Source of the DNA: Euryodendron excelsum
Taxonomy: Eukaryota; Streptophyta; Magnoliopsida; Ericales; Pentaphylacaceae
Direction: 5' to 3'
DNA: 64,000 bases
NCBI GenBank assembly: GCA_033060915.1
Contig: CM065387.1
Location: 28,202,001-28,266,000 of the forward strand
The position numbers were made by a program, and so were the translations under genes. Positions 34,436 to 46,615 of this stretch are shown here, piece by piece (the first letter of the stretch is position 1; each line of letters starts with the position of its first letter). Below the pieces are notes generated by a model. That model made no database searches. It saw only the letters and a list, made by a program, of their open reading frames with translations, and was not told the origin of the DNA.

Positions 34436-35959
34436 TGACATGCCTCTAAATGTGCTTCAACTGGAGCCACTCCGCAAGAATACGGAGGTCGCGCTTGTAG
34501 TAAAACCAGAGGATCCGGTGTCGTTCTCTCCCAAGGGAATTCTGCAAATATAGCAACAAACCTCAACTAGCACGGGTACTTATCTTAATGGATTGCAAAT
34601 GAAAATTCTTATCTTTTCCTAACATAAAAGAGACCGAAAATATGTTGGTTTTGAAATGATGGTGGTTCCATGCTTCATGCAATAATTTAATGACTAATAA
34701 AGACAACTAAAGATAGTTTTATGCAATTTAGAAGAAAGGCTTGGACATGGTTGTTTCAATCCACCAATTCACAACAAGGGTCTCCAATGAGAAGTTTATA
34801 ACTCAAATCAAGAATCTCACCTTGGATTCTTGATTTGGAAAATGTCGACTATAAAAATGTGGGTTTTTGTTTGATTGAGCATAAAGAGGGAATCTATGAT
34901 TAGCACCCTAGAATCAAACCTTAGACATGTGCAATACCTATACCAAACATTGATTTGTGCATAAATATTGCCAAGGGGTTATGAATCTAAGTTTTTCTAA
35001 TGAATTTCATGCTAAATCAAATGAAACCATATAATTTTGAGGATATGACTTTAAAGTTCATACAACCCATTTTCAACCCTTTAAAGATCCTTGGTGGATC
35101 TTCACAACCACATCCAAGGGGTATTTAGCTACTAGAATCCATGTCAAATAACATAAAATAAGCCAAATCTACCATTAAACTATAAAGAACTAGTGTTTGG
35201 TTGCTAAGAAAATGAGGGAAAGTGCCAAGAAAATGATAGAAAGTTGCTAGAAAAAGTTAAAAATCATTCACTTCATATATATATCAAGCATTCATTTACA
35301 ATGATCCAAAAGCAATAAAAGACGTTAAATACAAAGCATTAAAAGTAAATCTAACTAAAAACCTTACAAGATAACAAAAATCCCCTTTTTGGAGCTTCTT
35401 CACTGTCTAGCTTTTGCAGAAAATGACCTAGAATCCTTTTTGTCTCGAACATACAGCTTTTATACTCTATAGAAAAATAGAGCCTATATACATCGATCGA
35501 TCGGTAAACAATCGATCAATCGGCCGATCGATCGCCTGATCTAACGGTCCAAGCGATCGAACGCCTGATCGATTGCAAAACCGACCCCTCTGAAGTTTGC
35601 TTCTGTATAGTCTGTTGAGGAAATTCCGACGTTACCAATCAAACGACCGATCGATCAGAAAAACGCCCTCTCTAAAGTTTGCTGCAGAAGGTCGAACAGA
35701 GGATCACTGATCGATCACAAGATCACCGATCGATCGGGCGATTGAACGTTCCGTGGACCGTTCGACCGGGCGATCGATCGGCCGATCGATTGGTCATCCC
35801 CATATTTTCCCATTTGCCTTAGTTTAAGCTCTAATTCCTGCAAGAAGTGCACAAAAAGAGTTTTAATGCATTTTAGGAGTTAGAATACTAAATTAACACT
35901 AAATTCAACTAATCAACTAACAATTTAAGCCAAAAGATTATTATTTCCAAGAGTAATCA
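34436..35959 (-). repeat. Athila 5' LTR (1524 bp)
   Basis: On the - strand it begins TGATTACTCTTGG and ends GGCATGTCA. CGATCGATCG-type palindromes fill 35490-35790, upstream of TATA-like sequences at about 35491 (GTATATAGG) and 35460 (AGTATAAAAG). It matches the 3' LTR closely and differs mainly by indels in the palindrome array. Confidence 0.9.
35490..35790 (-). promoter_or_regulatory. Athila LTR CGATCGATCG array
   Basis: Ten or so GATCGATCG-type sites, many perfect palindromes, precede the TATA-like boxes. The 3' LTR copy (24229-24475) is shorter. The same motif recurs upstream of the accessory ORF at 27770-27975. Confidence 0.7.
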
Positions 35960-36010
35960 GGAAAGGGGTCGACAGGTGGCCTACTTCCCCAACCACTCTG
36001 ACTAGACGCT
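35960..36010 (-). pseudogene. 51-bp fragment of the PMD gene of host element H, between two insertions
   Basis: GGAAA (35960-35964) is the right Athila duplication and ACGCT (36006-36010) the left duplication of the young element. The 41 bp between read SQSGWGSRPPVDP on the - strand, matching SQRGQGSRLPVDP in the young PMD. This proves that both elements hit the same gene. Confidence 0.88.
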
Positions 36011-39000
36011 TGTCGCGCCTAGATTTTTCGCACTCGAGGAATACTCACCCAAGCGGAAAAAATACTGCACTCTCTCGTTAGAACTCACCCTCCTAGAAGA
36101 ATGAGTGCGACTAGGTTTGAATTGAAAACATGTTTGAATAAAGGGCCTTTGAAAAAGATTCGGAGTCGCCACCTAACTTGATTAAGGTGAGTTAGGTCAC
36201 CTAAAACTAAGAATAATCCGAAGACTACACTTAGGGTTTTTGAAAAAACGATTTTGAAAATATCACCTCCAGAGAGGGTTTTTAAGAAAACAGGTTGTTT
36301 GGCAACCTTTGGAAAACATTTAGCCCTTTTTAGAAAAACAACTCCTTTTGGTCTTTCGAAAACAGTGATCTAGGTTCGGAGGTTGGTTACGTGTAGGGAA
36401 GACGCACTAAGCTATCACCCTACCCCGCCCTTTCGGTACCTACATGTCAATCTACCCTAGATTTACCTATGAGAGTCTTCGACTAACTATAGTTCAACCC
36501 TGTTCACTTTAGAAAAACAATGTTTAAAAAAAATATGATGCATGATAGGCAAGTGCAAGATGAGAGAATTGGAAAATAGAAATTGATTTGAAAAGAAATT
36601 GATTTGATTTGAAAATAGATTTGAAGAAATAGAATTGAAATTGAAAAGTTTGAAAATTGAAAGTAGAAGTTTGAAAATAGAAATTTTGGAATTTTGAAAA
36701 TAGATTGGAATGTGAGGTTTGAAAAGATTTTGGAAACCGCACCCATGAGGGTGGAATTGAAAGTTTGAAAAGTATTGTGACCGCACCTATGAAGGTTACC
36801 TACGTATCCCTTTGGGGGAATCAGGTCAGTCGTAGTTCGGACCGGACTCCGATTGAAAATAGATTGATTTGAAGAGAGAGATTGGATTGAAAGAAAGAAA
36901 TTGAATTGAAAATTGGATTTGGTTTGAGATTAGAAAAAGGAGATTGGAAATTGAAATTGAGAAGATTGGACTTGCTTTGGAAAGACTTGGTTTTGGAAAG
37001 ATGGAGGTTTAGGAAACCTAGACTTAGGAAAGGTAGGAAACCTAGGAAAGACTTGAGATTAAGAAAGATTGGATTGGAATGTTGATTTTGAAAGATTTTG
37101 AAAGATTTGGAAACTTGGAATTTAGGAAAAATTTAGATTAGGAAAATTTCGAATTAGGAAAGTGTCATTTTGGAAAAGTTCAAAATTAGGAAAGTTTTAG
37201 GTTTAGGAAAGTTTTCACTTTAGGAAAGTTTTGAATTAAGAAATGTTTTGAATTAGGAAAGACTTAGAATTTAGAAAGTTTCAAGTTAAGAAAGTTTTGA
37301 ATTTTGGAATGTTTCGAAAAAGGGAAGTTTTGAAAGTGGGAAGTTTTGAAAACAAGGAAGTTTTGAAAATAAGAAAGTTTTGTTTTGAGAAAGGTTTGAA
37401 AAAGGAGAGTTTTCATTTTCGGAAAGTTTTCGAATTAGGAAAGTTTTCAAATTAGGAGAGTTTCGAATTTAGAAATGTTTGAAAAAGGGAAGTTTTGATT
37501 TTGAAAAGTTTTGAAAACAAGGAAGTTTTGAAAATAAGAAAGTTTCGTTTTGGGAAAGGTTTGAAAAAGGAAAGTTTTCAATTTAGGAAATGTTTGAATT
37601 AAGAAAGTCTCGAGTTTAGAAAAGTCTTAGATTTGAAAAGATTTGAAGTTTAAGAAAGTTTAGAATTTAGAAAGTTTTTAGGTTTAGAAAGATTTAACTT
37701 AAGAAGGTTTCAAATTTAGAAAGTTTTGAATTTGGAAAGATTTGATATTTAGAAAGTTTAAGAGTTTTAGAAAATCTTGAGATTAGGAAAGGTTTGAGTT
37801 TAGGAAAGATTTGAAAGCTTGGATTTGAAAAAGATTTTGGAAAGGGGTAGAATTAGGAAAGGGTTGAATTAGGAAAGATTTGAAAGTTGAGTTTTAAAGT
37901 TTAGGAAAGATTTTTATGTTCAAGTTTTGAAAACTTAAGATTTAGGAAAGTGAAAGTTTAGGAAGGATTCGAATTAGGAAAGATTTGAATTTTGAAATTT
38001 AAGGGAAGATTTAAGGTTTAGGTTTAGGAAACTTACGGTTTAGGAAGGAATTGAATTAAGAAAGTTTCGGATTAAGAAGGGGTTGGATTTGGTTTCTAAA
38101 AGAAAAGGTTTGATTTTTGTTTCCAAAAACGGAGGATAGGATCTAGTTTCCTAAACGGGGAGATTTGATTTGGTTTCCTAAAGGGAAGATAGAATTTGGA
38201 AAGGGAGATTCTAGAAACCCTAGATTTGGAAAATTGTTGTTTTGACGTAAAAAAAAGAGGTTTTGGAAACATGTATAGTTTGGATGTGAAAACTAGAGGT
38301 TTTGGAAACCTAGGTTTGGGGCAAAGTTTGAAAATCATGTTTTTGGAAAGAAAATTAGGGTTTCCTAATTGTGGGCTCTAAGGCTCGATTTGGGCTCTAA
38401 GGAAAGAGATTTTTGGAAAATACGCTTTTGGAAACGAGTTTTTAGAAGGAAATCCTAGGAGGAGTTTTTGGAAAGTGAATTTGAAAAGAGAGTTTTTGGA
38501 AAAAGATTTTAAAGAGAAGGAGTTTTGGAAAGTGTGTTTTTGGAAATGTAGATTTTGGAAGGAAGATCCTAGGGGGGAATTTCTAGAAGGAAGATTTTGG
38601 AAAGAAAGTTTTTGGAAAGATTTTTAGAGAGAGTTTTTAGAAAGTGGATTTTGGGGAGAGGATTTTGGAAAGGAGTTGAAAAAGGGAGTTTTGAAAAATA
38701 AATTTTGGAAGGGAGTTTTTTGAAATCAATTTTGAAGAGGGGAGTTTTAGGAAAGTATGTTGAAAAAGAGATTTTTAGGAAGAGATTTTTGAAGAGAGAG
38801 TTTTTGGAAAGTATGAAAACGTCTCACTTTCTTAAAGCGATTCTAACCATAGGAGGGTTAGAACCACTTTAGGAAAGCGGTTTTGAAAACAAAGTTTTGA
38901 AATATAGACCCAAAAGGCCACTTTTAATATAACACTTTCCTAAAGCAACCCTAGCCATGGAAAGGCTAGAATCACCCTAGAATTGTGGTTTTGAGAACAT

Positions 39001-39682
39001 GTTTTTGAAAAAGAGCTTTTGATGCAATTTTGAAAACAAGTTTGAGAACGATTTTGAAAACAAATTTTGGAAGATGCAAGATTATGATATGCACAATGCA
39101 ATTTGGGGTCGTGAACATACAAGGTTAAGGCTTCACCACATAATCAAGGGGGCCGGACCCACGTGGTCTTTGGTTAGACTAGAAGAAAGCCCCCGACACG
39201 GTGACTCTCCAATAGTCCAATCCTACACATGGACCGGGAATCCCCTCTTTTCAAGCATGCAAAGAAAGGGCGGGAAAGAGATGGGGGATTAAAATAGAGA
39301 AAACCCAAGTGGGTTGGAGAGAGAAGAGAGAGGGGGGAAGTGCAGAAAATTAAAGAGGGAGCCTACCTTGTATCTTGTTTATTTTGCGCGCCGTGCAGTC
39401 TTCGGTCTTCGGTCTTCGGTCTTGATCTTCTTCTTCAACCTTCAAGGATTGTCTTCAAGCTTTAGATGGCAGCTCTTCAAGTCTTCCAAGGATGGTTGAA
39501 GGTTAAGGTATGAGTGTATGAGGGAGTGTATGAGTGTATAGGAGGCTAGGGTTTGTGTATAGTGGCTAGGGTTTAGAAAACCTAAGGAGGCTAGGGTTTT
39601 GGAGGTGCTCGAGCTCTGTATATCGAAATATAGGATTCTTAGGTTAAGTTTGCAGACCCCTTTAACGTTGAACGAGGCTCTG

Positions 39683-39805
39683 TATTTATAGAAGGAAGAC
39701 AAACCTGGCGCCTGTTGCAGTGGCGCCAGGCCAAATTATACACTGGCGCCACTAGGAGTGGCGCCAGGCCATTTTTTGGCTTGGCGCCACTACTAGTGGC
39801 GCCAG
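39683..39805 (-). promoter_or_regulatory. Promoter of the 3' LTR of Y: three GGCGCC inverted repeats and TATA
   Basis: Perfect arms CTGGCGCCACT and AGTGGCGCCAG lie at 39743-39767, a near-perfect pair at 39781-39805, and CCTGGCGCC with GGCGCCAGG at 39704-39730. The TATA box (39690-39683) comes directly after on the - strand. Confidence 0.82.
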
Positions 39806-40479
39806 CCATTTAGGAAACAATTAAAGTCGGCAAGCAACGTATCTTTGACTAGATTTGGGCGCCTGTACTAGTGACTACCATGTAAACTTTAGCCTGGCTT
39901 CACTAGGAGTGACTCCGGAAAGTCCGGGAATGATTTGAAGGAGCCGAGGATGACCCGGAAGGCCGGAAGGGAGCAGGAACACTTAAAATAGTGTCCTAGA
40001 GGTATTTGACTTGAAAAGTGAGGATAAGATGTGTCGGAAAGGTTGACCGAGCCTTTAGGGGCAAAACGGTCAACCGGACCGGAAAACTGCCGGGACAGAC
40101 TCAAACTGTCCTGGAAGAAGACTTGGGTTCTGGAAACATTATTTAGAACGTTCCCAGGGGTTGCCGGTTTGATTCCCAGGGCTGGCGTGGTCGGAAATGG
40201 AGACCGGCCCTCCAGGGGCAAAACGGTCATGTTGTACCGGGTTGGCCGGAACTGACTCGGAATGATCCAGAAAGAGAAGGGAAGGTTGAGAATACTATAA
40301 AAAGTATTCTCAGAAGGTTACCGGTTTGATACCCAGAGCCGGTGTGGTTCCCGGGGCGTTCGGATGCCTAGGGGCAAAATGGTCATCTTGACCAAAAAGT
40401 CTCGGAAAAGGTCCTAAGGATAGTCTGGTCCTTTTCACCGAAGTGAGCTAACAGACACTGGTGTTGACCTGGGTTTTGA

Positions 40480-41215
40480 GTGTTTCCGCCACTCTAACGG
40501 TGTGAGTATTTCCGCTACTCGGACGGGGTTGAAGATTTGTGAGTATTTCCGCTACTCGGACGGGGTTGACGATTTGTGAGCATTTCCGCTACTCTAACGG
40601 TGTGAGTATTTCCGCTACCCGGACGGGGTTGAAGATTTGTGAGTATTTCCGCTCCTCGGACGGGGTTGAGTATTTCCGCTACTCAGACGAGATTGAGTAT
40701 TTCCGCTACTCAGACGAGATTGAGTATTTCCGCTACTCAGACGGGATTGATGATTTGGGAGTATTTCCACTACTCTAACGGTTGAGTATTTCCGCTACTC
40801 TAACGGCTCTGTGAGTATTTCCGCTACTCTAACGGTTTTATGAGTAGTTTTGCTACTCGGACCGTCTCGAGGAATAAACTGTCTCGAGAAAGGGATTGGA
40901 AAGGGGTCTTATCGTCTCCGAAGAGACGTGCCTAGATTGGAACCGTCTCGAGGAATAAACTGTCTCGAGAGTGGGATTGGAAAGGGGTCTTACCGTCTCC
41001 AAAGAGACGTGCCTGGGTTTTGAGTGTTTCCGCCACTCTGACGGTTTTGTGAGTGTTTCTGCCACTCTAACGGTTTTGCGAGTGTTTCCGCCACCCTAGC
41101 GGTTTTGTGAGTGTTTCCGTCACTCTGACGGTTTTGTGAGTGTTTCCGCCACCCTAACGGTTTTGTGAGTGTTTCCGCCACTCTGACGGTTTTGTGAGTA
41201 GTTTTGCTACTCGGA
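40480..41215 (-). repeat. Hairpin minisatellite, 3' LTR of Y
   Basis: Arrays of GAGTA/TACTC and GAGTG/CACTC stems lie on either side of the CGTCTC-type hairpins (perfect at 40913-40928, loop variant at 40993-41008). The unit order differs slightly from the 5' LTR (53780-54510). Confidence 0.82.
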
Positions 41216-41453
41216 CCGTCTCGAGGAATTAACTGTCTCGAGAGAGGGATTGGAATCGGAATAAGAAAGGATAATGCCCCTAAGGGCATTTTGGTCATTT
41301 TGCCTCTATTTGGGCCTGACAGGCCCACGAAGCGATGGAAAGATGGAATTTGAAACTAGAGAATTGGATTCGATAGGAATATGCCCAAAATGACTTGAAA
41401 ACAAGTCTGGACGGAGTGTAGACTGCCGAGCGGTCAAAAATGGGGTGCTTACA

Positions 41454-41467
41454 GCTGCCCCTCTTTT
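41454..41467 (-). other. Polypurine tract of Y
   Basis: AAAGAGGGGCAGC precedes the 3' LTR start on the - strand. The matching AAAAGAGGGGTAGC stands before the 3' LTR of host element H at 56498-56511. Confidence 0.85.
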
Positions 41468-41652
41468 TCTGTCTTTGCTTGTCAAAGACAAAAAACGATA
41501 AGAGTAAGAGTCCCATGTTGACCGCGAGGCAGTCGGAGGGACGGACATTGAAAACCTTTCGACAACGGGGGTCGAAAACAGATAACGGGCTAAAAAGGCC
41601 TTCGAAAACGAGTTTTGGCGGGAAAAAGGGCAAAACTGCCTGGAATTTATAA

Positions 41653-41715
41653 CTGGCGCCACTAGCAGTGGCGCCTTTGGTAAAATGAAACTAGCACCTC
41701 TGCTAGTGGCGCCAG
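41653..41715 (+). promoter_or_regulatory. GGCGCC inverted repeats upstream of the PMD gene
   Basis: The perfect arms GGCGCCACT and AGTGGCGCC (41655-41675, 3-nt spacer) and a degraded second copy (41691-41715) are the motif found before the LTR TATA box. They lie about 200 bp before the PMD 5' splice site. Host element H has the decayed equivalent at about 56250-56310. No clear TATA box follows. Confidence 0.65.
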
Positions 41716-42787
41716 GCCTAAAGTTAAAACCAGAAAATTTCTGGTTTGAACACCCACGGGATTTGAAGAGTTTTTGGAGAATCCGAGAGTTTTCAAGTGG
41801 AAACTGACTTGAACCTTGAAGAAGCATTCCTTGGGGACCACGGGTGATTGCTGGAGGAAGTCCACGTCGCCGGAAAAGTCGCCGGAAGTGAAGATTTCGC
41901 CGTAGAACTTCCAAAAGGTGAGTTTTCAAGTTTTGTTGATTTTGATGTGTAGAACTTCGTTTGAATCATGTGAATAGTGGAAATTGATGTTTTGATGTGT
42001 TTTGGACACTTTGGTGATGTTGTTTTTGCAATTTGATGGTTGTTTGATTGAATTTGAGTGATTATATGTAAATGTGCGAAGGGGGTTTTCTACAGGAATA
42101 GGAAATTTGTTCCTACAGGCATGGGTAATGGGTTTTCTGGCTATGTTTTTGTGCAATGTGCCTTAGAAAAATGTGTTTGACAACCGTATGAAGTTTCGTG
42201 ATTTTTTGAAAACTTGGTGAATTTTGAATTTTTTGAAAACTAGAAAAATATTTAGAAAATTAGAAAAAATTAGAAAATTCAAGAAATTGATGAAATTTTT
42301 AAAGTTTGAAATTTGGAAAAATGTAGGAATATTTTGAAACCATTTGAGGTGATTTTAAAAAATTTTGGAAGCCTTTTGAAAACCATTGATTTATCTGAAA
42401 AATAAAACATGAGTTTTGGAAATTTTGAAAAATTGGAAAGTGTGCATGGGTGCCATTGTTATGTGATTGTAGCGTTGGAAGGTGCATATTTCGTGTTTTG
42501 TGTTGATGTCATGGGCGTTGTAGGGGCCACTTTTAAACGGGACTCTGCCGAAATTTTTAGAAATTATGAAAAGAGTTGGTTAAAATTTTAGAAATAAAAT
42601 CTTTTTGAAGGGAAAAGGCAGAGAACCCTTGAGATGTGATTTGGAGTTGGAAAATCAAGATGTGTGAAAATTTTATTTTTGATTTGTTATTCAAAATCCT
42701 TTATTTGTTTTGTGTTTTTTACTTTACTATTATTTAAACTGCATGAATGGTATATTTACATCACTTACCTTGGCTTACCTTTTCAGG
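41716..42787 (+). other. PMD 5' leader: ATG-free first exon and 869-bp intron
   Basis: From 41716 to 41917 there is no ATG. A donor CCAAAAG then GTGAGTT lies at 41918, and an acceptor CTTACCTTTTCAG ends at 42786, one base before the ATG at 42788. Host element H keeps both sites (GTGAGT near 56047, TTTTTAG near 54885 on its strand), which supports real splicing. Confidence 0.65.
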
Positions 42788-44634
42788 ATGGCAGACGCAG
42801 GTGATGACGGTTTCGAGAGGAGACACCGTTCGGGGAAGGCAGCCCGGACCGATTCTGCTGGCGGTTCCAGTCGATCCAGAGGTAGTCGACGATCCACCGG
42901 ACGATCCTCATCTAGCCAGAGGGGGCAGGGGAGTAGGCTACCTGTTGACCCTTTTCCTCCGGTTGAGCATGCTTTTGCTGAGGAGGTTGACGCCGAGGAG
43001 GAGGTACCGGGCCTTGGGGACCAGGTGACCGGCTATGGGAGAGCTTCTTCCAGGCATAGGCAGACAGATGCCGACTTGGGAGACTTGCAGATACCAGATG
43101 TCCCACCTCTCGGGGATCTAGCCTATCACCCTAGTGTATATTCCAGACAGCATTTACCACCTCCGCGGGTACACACAGCTTTCCGAGGGGCTGTTCATCA
43201 GGTGTTTGTGACCATGCAGCAGGCTGCCCCATCATACCGCGCCTTCTTGGCAGAGATCGGGTTTGGCGCTTTTATGGGATTACAGGCTAACCGCCTGAAC
43301 CGGCATTTGGTACTGGCATTGGTTGAGCAGTGGTTCGGGGAGACTGAGACCTTCCATTTCGTCGGCTTCGAGTTAGGCCCTACTCCTTTAGATTGGGCGA
43401 TTATTACAGGACTCTCCTTTGTCGGCCGGTGAATCACCTTGCACCCGGTCAGCAGGGACGAGGCCTGTTTGCTGTTGGATTTGCCTCAGCCTGAGCGTTC
43501 TGCCTTCCCAGTCTCTTGGATTAGTCAGGGTGAGCGCACTTTTGCTACTGAGCCGTCGCCTGCCAGGCGAGACGTCATGAGACGGCGACTTGTGTTATAC
43601 ATCATCTTTAGCTGCTTCTGCAACAACAACAAGTCACTCGTGCCCTGTCGTTTGGTGAGTATAGTAGCCGATCTGGGAGCTTTGTCTGAGTTGGACTGGG
43701 GGTCCTTTTCTTTTGGCTGCTTTCTTCGATCGATGCGGGTTCGGACTTCTTCTCGTTGGGGCAGCATGACTAGCTTTTGGCCCTTCCTTGTTTGGTGGAG
43801 TTACGAGTACTTACCGGTGCGTCGCCCTGCAGTTGTTGATGATGATCTCTATCCTCGCGCTTTGAGGTGGGCTCGTGACCGGGTAGCCCAGCGCTCAGAG
43901 ATTACTGACTTCGTGACGCTCCGGGCTAACCTGGAGCTGATTGAGGCGAGGGATGTGACCTGGCGGCCCTTCATTGGATCAGTCCATTATGAGACAGTCC
44001 AGTACTTGGTCCCGCTGTCCTTGTCGAGAGCTGCTTTTCTCAGTGATGACACATGGGAGTCCTACCTTGGAGAGCGGCACTGGAGACAGTTTCACGAGGA
44101 GTTTCGATCAGCAGGGGCTCCGCCAGAGTATATGTTTGGAGCTCTGGTGGCCGGAGTGCCCATCCCCTACCAGGAGCGCCAGCCAGGTGCCGAGTTCTTG
44201 CTTCCTCTGGATACGGATTACGCTGCGCACTTTGGAGCCCATTCGGTTGGTGCCTTCACCCGGTTCGAGGTAGTAGTCGGTGGGTATGCTGTTGGCCAGG
44301 AGGTGGTTGACTTGTGGCGCCGGGCTGGAGGATATGTGCCCCAGGCCGAGTTTACTGCTGTGAGAGAGCAGAGAGATCGGTACCAGATGGAGCGGGACCA
44401 GTACCAGGCCGAGGTAGCTTCCCTGACGGCTCGGTTATCTCAGATGGGTGGTGGGGGGGGTAAGTTATTCTCTCCTTGCTCCTTATTACTCTACTGTTGC
44501 TTAGCTCCTTTTGCTTGCGGCTGATTTTGGTTCTATCTTCCTTGCAGGATGGTGGTGCTTCGAGTAGTTACCCCCCTCCTCCGATGCCGGGCTTCGGGGA
44601 TTTTGATTCGGATGACATCGACTTCGACCTGTGA
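42788..44634 (+). pseudogene. PMD (plant mobile domain) gene, antisense in Y, nearly intact
   Basis: About 586 codons starting MADAGDDGFERRHRSGKAAR. Residues 1-110 are Ser/Arg-rich, probably disordered. The domain then shows AFMGLQANRLNRHLVLALVE, ETETFHFVGFELGPTPLDWA, VADLGALSELDWGSFSFG and FLVWWSYEYLPVRRP, which match the plant mobile domain shared with the MAIN/MAIL1 proteins. A coiled-coil-like end (REQRDRYQMERDQYQAEVAS) precedes an acidic tail, DFDSDDIDFDL. There is an in-frame TGA at 43430-43432 and an 88-bp intron at 44460-44547. A G-run at the exon end has one base too many for phase 0. The older copy keeps the same tail and intron. Host PMD proteins act in silencing and development; the role here is unknown. 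Confidence 0.85.
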
Positions 44635-46615
44635 TAGATGCCCCTTGTGGAGACTTTGATCCTCTTTTGCCCCTTGTCCCTGAGATGTACTGATGTTAGA
44701 CAGTTTTATTTTGCATAGTTTTGTATAAGGATGGATGTTTATGGTACTTGGATGCACAGTTAGATAGATATATATGATCAGAGGCATGTGATGTATGATG
44801 ATGTTGGATATATATTACATGAGTTGATGTTGATGACTTTCATTTTTACAGGGAGTTATGTCCTATATGTGCAAAGCTCATGCTGATTTTTTTTTTTTAT
44901 TTTTTTTTTTTAGACATATGTACAGGTTAGAAATATGTTAATAGAATGACACAGGGTGCTGTTAGACTTGTAGCCTTGGGAATGGTAACTCCCTCCTCCT
45001 CAGGGGTTTAGCCTCTCCTCTGGCTCAATCCTACCTCGATTGGAATGATAGCACTTCGCACCTTTCACAACCTCTTAACCGCCTCCCACTTTCTATCTTA
45101 AGGTTAGTGTATAGGGTTATTGGGCTGAGACTCTCGACTCTCGGGGTCTTAGCAACAACTTACCCGACCTTTGGTAGAGTGATAAGTGGCCAGTCATTTC
45201 AATCCAAGAAGACTTTGTTTAGGACCATAATGTAGGCTAGGTTATAGGGTTTTAGAAACAACGGGATATGTAAGCTCAAATTCAATGTTGTTTTCAGCGA
45301 GGTTTAGATCCAAACTGTTCTTAACTATTTTTCAGTAGGATTAGCATCTTCTTTTTGTCTTCTTTTCTTTTTTAGCTTTGGCAGCGAATCTAACTCATTT
45401 AGATCAAGCAATCTATTTTCAATCAAAGGGGACTTTAATAGGGTTGTAATGTAGGCCATGGTTTCAGGGTTTTGCAAGAAAGGGTAAAGGTTCAAACCTA
45501 TTGTACCTACTGGGTTTCCTTGTAACCTAGGATCACCCTTAAACTTTCCTCTTGCTTTTGACCACATACTTCTCAGGGTGCAAATAATCTTGTTCTTTCA
45601 CCCTTTTCTATATACCTTTTTGAGATAGGCATAACTTTCTTCTCATTTGCTCTTCTTATATGCTTTTGAAGATAATTCATTCATAATTTTCTTCAGGCCT
45701 TTCTTTAGAATCAAGGTTTTTTTTTTTTTTTTTTTTTGGCCTCTTGCCCCTTGGCAACTCCTTTCTTTTGCTTTTCCTTTCTATTTCTTTTCTTTTCTTT
45801 TATGAAACGAAACAAATCTTTAACGCTTTTCCCCTTAAACCTTTTCCCTTGGTAGCAAAATATACCCAGTGTGGGCGGTGATCCCTAGGTTGGGGTTTTG
45901 TTAAGAAAGGATAAATGGCTCAATGGGTTTGGCAAAGGGTTGCTTTTGACTATATGGGGAAATGAAATGAAGGCCTCTCTTCACTTTGAATTAGATTGCT
46001 TGATCCATAGAGCTTTCAACACTACCCTAGCATGATAGAGGTGGACACCATTCCTAGAATTCTTAACTAATGTCTGCCCCAGTGTGGGGAAGACAGTCTT
46101 GGAACAAAGGAAATTTTCGCTTTCCGCGAGGCACTAGGGGTTAAGCAAGGGAATATGAGCACATTTGTTCATTTATTTAGTTATTTATTCTTTATATGTG
46201 GGGGAATGAAAGATGGCTTTTTTTCATTTTGATAAACTGGCCACACATTGCTTAGCCTCAGAGTCTTGCAAGTGTTGCCTTTGGGTAGTATTCTCACTCA
46301 TCCTTATTCTCTCTCTCTGTGGAAGGCTGCTCATTTGGCGAGTGGTTAACTCATGCTATCATCCCTTCAAGTTGGATCATTCCATAAGACAAACTATGCC
46401 CCTTGCGTAGAAAGTAGTCACTATTCTCAGGAAAGACAAGACAACAGCAATGGAATAAAAGACTGTCATTTGATTATTATTATGTTTACGGAAAGCATAA
46501 GGTTCTTTAGCAATAAGAAAATGTAAGCATTAATTTAAAAACAAGAAGTAAAAGGGATAGAAAGAAAGTGGGGGAAAACACCCCTCTCTTGTACGCTTGT
46601 GAAAAGAATCCATTT
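44635..46615. other. Non-coding middle of Y
   Basis: Almost 2 kb between the convergent ends of the PMD gene and gag. It has poly-T runs near 44890 and 45718. It matches 14234-16191 inverted. I find no pol motif and no convincing ORF. Confidence 0.7.

Larger units (their letters stand above)
17864..35959 (-). mobile_element. Complete Athila-type Ty3/gypsy retrotransposon, with nested solo LTR
   Basis: On the - strand: 5' LTR (35959 to 34436), primer site, gag, protease, reverse transcriptase, RNase H, integrase, accessory ORF, polypurine tract and 3' LTR (24640 to 17864). The gag type and the primer site TGGCGCCGTTGCCAGGGA are characteristic of Athila. Without the nested solo LTR and its extra duplication it is about 12.8 kb. 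It inserted in the PMD gene of host element H. Its LTRs are alike apart from indels in the CGATCGATCG arrays. Confidence 0.92.
36011..41453 (-). repeat. 3' LTR of young element Y (5443 bp)
   Basis: Begins TGTAAGC after the polypurine tract (at 41453 on the - strand) and ends CGCGACA at 36011. It has three units of about 157 bp (anchors 40384, 40228, 40071), against five in the solo LTRs. TATA box 39690-39683, donor-like site 39366, C-poor tract on the + strand (about 36840-38820) and primer-like core 36161-36171. Confidence 0.93.
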
